Shown here in pieces: positions 56,290 through 64,000 of a stretch of DNA of 64,000 nucleotides. The stretch's first letter is position 1. Each line of letters starts with the position of its first letter. The stretch is from Hamiltosporidium tvaerminnensis (lineage: Eukaryota > Microsporidia > Dubosqiidae): assembly GCA_022605425.2 (NCBI GenBank), contig JAKIMF020000013.1, positions 620,001 to 684,000 on the forward strand. Reading direction: 5' to 3'. Both the position numbers and the translations under genes were made by a program. The notes under the pieces were generated by a model. It ran no database searches. It saw only the letters and a list, made by a program, of their open reading frames with translations, and was not told the origin of the DNA.

Positions 56290-59200
56290 ACTTCCTCAAT
56301 AATTGCTTTATAGACATTTAAGACTACATATGTCGTTTTATATACTATATTCTTTATAAATTATGTTCAGCTTTGGGTTTATTATATTTCTAAAATAGAA
56401 TATCAAACCCACATATATATTAAGATTTGTTGCAATTTTAAATAAAAAATCATTTTTCAGTAGAAGATTGACTTACCAAAATATAGATATATATTGAGGT
56501 ATTCTCTCGTTTTTCTTTGAATATATAAACTTGCAGAATAAACTAATGCAATGGTACTAATAGTTATTGGCAGTTAAAAATTTGAATATGCATCTAAATA
56601 AATTATTATAAAGAATGAAAAAAATAACTTTTAAAAGAAATACACAAGTGTCTTATCAATAATAAAATCATTAATGAATTAATTTATTTAATATCTTTTT
56701 CTAAAAAACGTTTTTTTTACTAAATAATGATTTAATTTTAATTTCCTATTCTTTCTTATAATATTTATAAATTATTTGATACAATTTTAAGTTTGTTATC
56801 TTATTTTTTAATTTTAAACAAATTTATATTTAATTACATTTTAATCCAAAATATTAATATACTGGAAAAGATTAGTATATTTAAAATTTTAATCAATACT
56901 ATGTCTTTGCCATCTGATTCTTTTTATGTGATATATTAAGTTCTTTGATAGTCGCATTTTAGCTTATATACCATATTCATGATATAAAAAGAGCAAAGCT
57001 ATATGATTAATATACTAATTCCCTTAATTAAGACTGGCTAGATAAAGAATAACCACATGTTTATAAGATTTAACAAAAACAATAAGTTTTCCTCAATTAT
57101 TTTTTCAAGTTCGAATAAAAAAAAGCAATCCAATGCTCGGTAAATTCCAAGATTTGTTTTTATTGTTTAAACTTATTTTTTCATTTATAAATATGTAAAA
57201 GATTGCCCGTATTAAAGGAATACAGTAAAAAAGGTTAAATTCAAATCCAATTTTTATCTGCATTTATTCATAGAAATTTTAAAAAATAAATCTTAAACCA
57301 GAATGTGCATTATTTAAGGTACATTGGAATGTAAATTTATCCTAAAATTTGGTTCTATTTAGGAATCAAACGTAAATTATAAAGAATATTTATCAACAAA
57401 GACACAAATTTAAATTCATAAATTTTAAAAGAAATTAAATTAATTGTTTGTCTTTGAAACAGTCTAATTTAACTTAAAAATCTTTTTGAAAATGTAAATT
57501 TCTTTTCATTTCTCAAAAATAATTAAAATATTTTTGTATAAGATCTTCATTTATAAAATAATACAGAAATAACTTTATTTATATACAAGTTAATCACTTC
57601 AAATTATTCATAATTTAATCCTCCTTTCTTAGTTTATATAATTCTTTTATAAATATTTCTTTATTATCTATTTTTTAATTGTGTATAAGTATAAATATAA
57701 ATGAAAACAGTAAAAAAACCATAGTTCAGTGTATAATATAACAAACCTCCAAAAAAATATTTCTCTTCGTCTGAAAACAAGAATATATGTAATTTATCTT
57801 TTGTTTGTAACTTTACATTCTATAAATATTTAAATTCATCTAAATTAGCTTCTTGAGATATCTAATTATAAATTTTAAGTATACCTTTCGATTTCTTAGT
57901 TTTATAAAAATATTTCAATGTACATTGTTCGTTACAAATCTAGTTTAATTTTTGTTTCAGTGATATTCTATTCATTAAAGATTAAAGTTTTTGCCTTTTT
58001 CCAATTTTACATGTATAATTTTTATACAATCTTTTAAAATTAGAAGTAAGATTACAATATTTCAATCGAAAGAAGTAAAATTTATGTTTATAAATCCAGA
58101 ATATAGTTCTAAGTTAACTATCAGTTATCAAAATATGAACGATTTTTCTTTATTTTACGGTTCTTATTGATTTGAGAGTGTGAGTTACTCCAATTGAATT
58201 AAATTTAAAGAAAAATGTTTTAACGATAAAAAAAACTTTAAAGCTATTGAAAATGATTGTGAATATTTAAAGCATAACTAACTTAATAGCTGTTCTCCCA
58301 TAAATATAATGATTTATTGTACTGATTGTGTTTTCATTTTATAATAACTTTATAAAGATTTTTAACATAAAAATTTCGTTTGAACAATACTAGTTAAAGT
58401 AATAGAAAGTAGGAGTTTATCTTAATTTTTACTTTCTTTTGAAGAAGCTTTTTTAACCATTATTATACTTTAATGTAAAGAAGAAACAAAGAAAAAAAAT
58501 ATGAAATTACAATAATAACTATCAAATTGTCTTTATATATTAATTGATAAGAATAATTATATTTATTTACCATACAAAATCTTTTTAGCTGTGTTATCAT
58601 AAATAATGATCAATTATATCTAATATTATAATGTACTTTATATCTCTTTATAGATTCCATCTAAATATCTTTGTTTATAGATCAGTTATTTTATACAAAA
58701 ATTATTGTTCTCTAGAAATTCCAGCACATATATAAATAAAATGGTTATTATGCCAAAAAAATCAATGAATATTTATGTATCAAACCTTACTTAGTTTCAT
58801 TTTCTTGCTTTTACAGTTTTAACTTTTAGACTATTGTTTTAAGTAAAGAAATACATTTGCTTTTCTACTATGCACGTAATGAATTTTGGCTTCACTTTAA
58901 TATGTCGGATCTAATTTTAATGACTTGGAATTGTCAAAGAAATTTTTTGAAAATTATTTATATACATTTATTTACTCTAATTTAAAAACATCATAAAATT
59001 GATCATTATTTTCTAGATATTAATTCATGAATTTAAAAATTAACAGAAAGAGGTTTTGCTTAGTTCATATGATATTATAAGGCAAAAAGTAATTCTTTAA
59101 CAAATTAAATTATTGCAGGGTGCTTATCAGTGTTGCTTGACTTATATAATTGAAAGAATCGAAGCTTAAAGATAATCTTACAGACATTTTTCGGTTCTAA

Positions 59201-62200
59201 CACTTTTGTCTCAAAAATATTCTTTATATACATACGTTAGGATTCTTAAATATTCATATTTTTGCGTATTAGATAGTTGTTTATAAACTTTTCATTGTCA
59301 TTAATCTTTTTATTTTCAATATAAATTAAACTTTTCTCAATTTTTTACAAACTCTAAAAGAAGAAACCTGATATCGAAATTAAACTACTTTTTTTCCTTT
59401 ACCAAGTCCGATATTATTCTCTGTCTCCAATATAGATATTTTTTCAAAACTTAATTCTTTTTTTCTATTTTTTTGCAAATTAAATTCATTTTGTTTGAGA
59501 TCTCAGAAATTTTAATTTTTCGATACCAGACCAGCTCTTCCTTCAATTTATTTACTTTTATGTTAAATATCAAGGTGAAAAAAAATAATGTGAGAAATTT
59601 TCAAGGCTTTGAGAGTGTTTTAGGCAGAGATCTTGTTTTTTTATACACGCTATAACAACTTAAATATAAATTTATTTCACAGTTTCGACTGATATTTTCT
59701 CACAAATTTACTTATTTTAATATATTTCTTTTAATATCAGCACACCTTCTGGTGCAATAAACCACTAAACTATCATAAGTATCCGCTTACATTATCTGGT
59801 ATACAAATAATTTATCTTATTTCTGAAACAAAACTGCCCTTTCTTGCTATCTGCTCAATTCACAGATAGAACTGCGTTTGAAATATTCATGAATATGGGT
59901 TTTTTCGACATATAAATACTTTTTTTTGGATGAAATTTTTGTTCAAATAGAGAAAATTAATATTCAGTAATCGTTCTTTGATGTTCTTATATTTATAATT
60001 AGAAATAAATATGTATAAAGAATATTCAAATTAATTATTTGGTATCAATTCTATCATTAATAATAAAAAATGCAAATTTTATGATGCCATGATATAAGAT
60101 TGCATAAAATAAGGGTACAACACAACAAATTTAATATTTTAAAATTTCTTATTATTTGTAGGGTTTTAAAGATAGTTTTATAAAAAAATTTCAATTTAAT
60201 TTTGAATACAGTAATTTACCATTTAAATAAGTCAAATATCGAAGTTGAACTGTTATATTAAATATTAACATGTTTTCAATAATATTTTACTAGTATTTTT
60301 CCATTGAATTTAGAATATATTTACCTGATGTCAAGAAACTGTTAACATATTTCTATTTTGATTAGAAACTAAACTCGAATAGATATTTAGCATTCGTTGT
60401 ACTATTTTGCTCAGAATAATATAATTTTAAAACTTATATGTGCGTTTAATAGTTTTGAATTTACTTACCTCGTAAAATATTATAATATATTTAAATGTTT
60501 ATTCTCAAGGTTTTGGAATTTTTATTTTCAATTAATTTTTTTCTTGCATCGAAATTTATTTCTTAGTATATTACGATTAAAAATAAAATGCTGCTGTTTA
60601 AAAAATTCTCTTTAGATATTGTTCAACACATCAAATCATTTTAATACCTTATGAATAATTTATCAAATATAAAGAATCTAAAAAAGTAGTTTTCAACTTC
60701 ATGTTTATTTTATAATATTTTTTGCTTGAGCAAATAAAAGAAAAATTTTGTAGAAACAAATTCATTTAATAACCTGACAGAAGATATATAACTTGATTTT
60801 TTCTAAAAAGCAACTATATTACAAATCCAAGAAAGATATCTTAATAATTTGAATGTCTAAAAATATTAAAGTCAAATTTATTATTAATTTATAGGCTTGT
60901 GGTCAAGTTCATAGAAATAAACTAAATTTTACAAACATCAATAAATTAAGTCAAATTAGATATTATTCTTGAATCTCACTAAATGAGCTATTTTCTGAAA
61001 ATTTCCATTCAGGCTTTTACCCTCTCACTTGGTCTGTTGCTTGTATATATTATTTGTCCTTAATATCCGCATTTTTGGGCAGTCTTGAAACATAGCATAC
61101 AAAACTCGGGATTTTTTTACACTGAATATTTTCACAATTCTATTCTACTCGCTAATATTTTTTTTGCGGAGGTTAAAATGGGTATCTTCTCTTAATTCTA
61201 TCTGGATTAGAGCCTAATTAATTTCCATTTAATATTCATTCTCATTTTAATTTATTCGTGCAAAACAATTTCTTTCTCTGGAAAACCAGTTTATTCAGTG
61301 ATATGAAGCAAATGTAAATTGAATAATTCTATACCTTCTTAATTATCTTTATTGAAATAGTGTAATTCATTCAGTTATAAAACTCCTTGCTATTACAAGC
61401 ATAGTTTTCTATAGAAATATTATTAAGGATCTAATTAAATTGCATAAGGAAAAAACTTTCGAATATATATTTTGCTCTACTATTCATCATATATTTGTAA
61501 AAATTATTTATGAAAAAAAACTCTGACCCAGTGATTTAAAATATAAAATTAAAAAATAACTTATAAGCTTTTCGTACCACACACAACAATCCAGCAAAGG
61601 CTTTTTTATAGTGATTAGTACAAATATTTTTTTGAACCGATAAAATTTTTTAATAACTATGTCTCGCTTTCTAACACTATTATTAGTTTTCTAAGATTTT
61701 TTAACTCACCGAAGACTCATATTTCTAATCAAAAGAAATCATTGGTTTCTTACATTTTTGACAAGTTAAAAATTTCGAGGTGAATCGTCGCCGTCTTTGT
61801 TACATTACTCGTTTATATGAACAATCATCTTGTAGCCAAACCATTATATTTTAAGTTAAATCATTCTTTATTTATTATAGAAATTTCCTTATATTACCTC
61901 GTAGCCAAGCATTATATTTTAATTTAAATATTATTCTTCATACCAGATATTTTTTTTATATTTCCTAATACATTCTTGTATTACAATCATATAATTACAA
62001 TTAATATTATTCTCTTCCCATATTCTAGAAATTCCAAATATTATATTTGATTCCTTATATTTTTATTTGTACCTTACAATTTATATCCTCACTTAATTTA
62101 TTCCATTTCATTTTTCTTTTTTCTAAAAAAATCCAATTATTGAAATCTCCGTCTTTGTACAAAATAGAAGATTTAAAAAAAGTACCAATTATTTTTTAAT

Positions 62201-62330
62201 TCACACATTAATTTATTTTTAATTTTAATACTTTTTGATATAGATTATATCCTTTTTTAGAAATAAATATAAAAAAATTTTCATTTAAAAAAAATATTTA
62301 ATTAAATTAATTAAAAAGATATTGCTATAT
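56290..62330. other. 6 kb of AT-rich DNA, no gene recognised
   Basis: Open frames at 59473-59655 and 60397-60615 start with TTG or GTG-like codons and lack recognisable features. A short imperfect duplication lies at 61830-61930 (CTTGTAGCCAAACCATTATA and CTCGTAGCCAAGCATTATA). No RNA gene or family A/B copy was found. Confidence 0.5.
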
Positions 62331-62339
62331 TATTAATAA

Positions 62340-62582
62340 AAGAATATTAAAAACATATAAAAGAATATAAAAGAATTTAAAAGAGTATAAAAGATTATAA
62401 AAACATGTAAAAGAATATTAAAACATGTAAAAGGATTTAAAAACAAATAAAAGAATATTAAAACATGTAAAGATTATAAAAACATATAAAAGAATATAAA
62501 AACATGTAAAAGATTATTAAAAACAAATAAAAGATTATAAAAACGTATAAAAGAATATAAAAACGTATAAAAGGTTTTTAAG
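62340..62582 (+). repeat. low-complexity tandem repeat of AAAAGAATATAAAAACATGT type
   Basis: About 240 bp of 10-20-bp units (AAAAGAATAT, AAAACATGTA, AAAGATTATA). Non-coding and probably variable in length. Confidence 0.9.
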
Positions 62583-62923
62583 ATATTTACAATGAAATCA
62601 AAGTAAATATTTTATTCCTTTAATCCATAATATTACATTTATAACTTATAGTATTCCTTTATTTCGATAACAAACATATTAAATTAATTCAATGAAATAT
62701 TTCTTAAAAAAATCAGAAAAAATATTTTCTTATTTTTCGTATCATCATAAATAAGAAGAAATAAAATAATAAAAGAAACTAAAATGGGTTCTTCTAATTA
62801 TTTAAAATCTTATAATATACAATTCTTATCACTGTCTCATTATATAGATTCTACTTATAAATATTATTCTAAATATTACTCATAAATATTTATTTATCTT
62901 CTATTTATTTACAATATCCTTAT

Positions 62924-63064
62924 AATACCAAATCACTTCTAAATCATTACAATCTCATACTTACTAAATTATATATAAATGTAATATCCATATAGTACCA
63001 AATCACTTCTAAATCATTACAATCTCCTATTACTAAACTATATATAAATGTAATATCCTTATAA
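62924..63064 (+). repeat. tandem duplication, ~70-bp unit
   Basis: Two units, each containing ACCAAATCACTTCTAAATC and ATATATAAATGTAATATCC, nearly identical. Non-coding. Confidence 0.85.
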
Positions 63065-63325
63065 AATAGTATTTCAATTCAATCTTAAAAACAAAGAAAA
63101 GTAAAAAATAGAACGGCATGAAAAGCAAAGAGAACAAAAAAATAAAAAGAAACAGTAAAAAGTAAAATGGAAGAAAAATTAAACGAACAAAGAAAGTAAG
63201 AAGAACAATAACAATAACAACGAAAGAAACTAAGAAAAAAAGAAGAACAAACATTATATAAATTAAAATTCTAAATATTAACCATAATTATAAATATTTG
63301 ATTTTTTATATTTTTTATATTTTTT

Positions 63326-63440
63326 GATTTTTGTAATTATTCAATCATTCATAATTATTCCATATTTTTATATTTTTGATTTTTTTAATTATTCAATCAT
63401 TTATAATTATTCCATATTTTTATATTTTTGATTTTTTTAA
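63326..63440 (+). repeat. tandem duplication, ~60-bp unit, next to family A copy A6
   Basis: Two nearly identical units containing AATTATTCAATCATTCATAA and CCATATTTTTATATTTTTGA. The array ends where the A6 tail begins, so A6 inserted at or near its edge. Confidence 0.8.
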
Positions 63441-64000
63441 CGTTATTTAAAAGCATCACACCCTTTTAAAATAGTGGCAAGTGTTATATTTGTTTTTATG
63501 ACATTAACGCAGTTCTAGGTTTAACATAAATAACTGCTACCCCAACACTCCATCGGTAACCCCTGCGATACCTACGTCTCAAAGCCTTTCATCTACCAGG
63601 TGTGTAGAACCTAATTAATAGGCGAGGCAGTTGCCCGGAGTTCGTTAATGTCTGTTGCATGGAGTGTGATCGAAGGCCGAAGTCCCCCCTGGGCTCCCCC
63701 AAGACTATGCAGCATTCCCACTTACTCTACTCTTTCTGAACCCAATAAACTTCTAGCTAAGATATATTTCAGAGAATTACATGGGGTCCACCTAGACAGT
63801 GCAATGTCATACCAACAGGTATAACCTGCTACTTAGCTCTCCCGGCTTTTAATGGTTTTTTGTTTTATATCTCACAGGCGCAAAGTCTTCTAACCCGAGT
63901 GAGCAAGGCTAGGTTTCCATGCTTTTACATGGCAATTACCTTCAAGTTTAGCTGCGGTCTGCAATCTGGTTACATAAAAAACTACAAATAAATTTGTGGA
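63441..64000 (-). repeat. family A retroposon, copy A6, cut by window end
   Basis: Closely similar to A1 and A2 from the tail (TTATTTAAAAGCATCACACC) through to the AACTACAAATAAATTTGTGGA region, where the window stops. Its head and right-hand flank are not visible. With A1 and A2 it forms a young, closely related subgroup. Confidence 0.88.

Noticed and set aside
63033-63254. 73-codon hydrophobic minus-strand frame
   Set aside because: It arises from a purine-rich low-complexity plus strand (AAAGAA-type), giving Leu/Phe/Val runs on the opposite strand.

Overview
This window looks like nuclear DNA of a microsporidian. The evidence is a complete rRNA unit with a prokaryote-sized SSU (about 1.3 kb). 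Only a ~40-base spacer separates it from an LSU that carries the 5.8S-like sequence fused at its 5' end. The three well-supported protein genes also have a C-triplet 0-3 bases before the ATG, the start-proximal signal known from microsporidia. The DNA is very A+T-rich and gene-poor: three confident protein genes, one rRNA unit, and a few small or decayed candidates in 64 kb. That fits one of the expanded, transposon-loaded microsporidian genomes rather than a compact one. I cannot name the species.

Layout. 1-5.8 kb: AT-rich DNA with one possible integrase relic. 5846-7973: a complete but decayed DNA transposon with long terminal inverted repeats, a TTTA target duplication and a broken DDE integrase-type transposase. 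8-16 kb: no recognisable gene. 16141-16842: a retroposon with a 15-bp target duplication and a TTTTA-repeat tail, whose head matches the end of the neighbouring LSU gene. 17.6-21.5 kb: the rRNA unit on the minus strand. 23-38 kb: repeat copies, a 5'-truncated non-LTR retrotransposon carrying a restriction-like endonuclease (32384-33681), and a gene for an MBOAT acyltransferase (34523-35689). 40.9-45.2 kb: a second truncated retrotransposon copy, a SINE-like copy, an unknown secreted or membrane protein gene (43297-44019) and another repeat copy. 47-51 kb: microsatellites, a polo-like kinase gene (48248-50476) and a 78-bp tandem array behind it. 51-64 kb: a fragmentary repeat, small candidate genes at 53.6-55.4 kb, several short tandem arrays, and a last repeat copy running off the window end.

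How it fits together. Most of the structure comes from target-primed retrotransposition. The non-LTR retrotransposon, the LSU-headed retroposon and two non-coding families (A, ~730 bp, six copies; B, ~226 bp, three copies) carry target duplications of 10-15 bp wherever their ends are well preserved. The non-coding families cannot move themselves, so an enzyme of the retrotransposon type is the natural candidate for mobilising them. The confident host genes act in separate processes: ribosomal RNA, phospholipid remodelling, a surface or secretory protein, and cell-cycle control.
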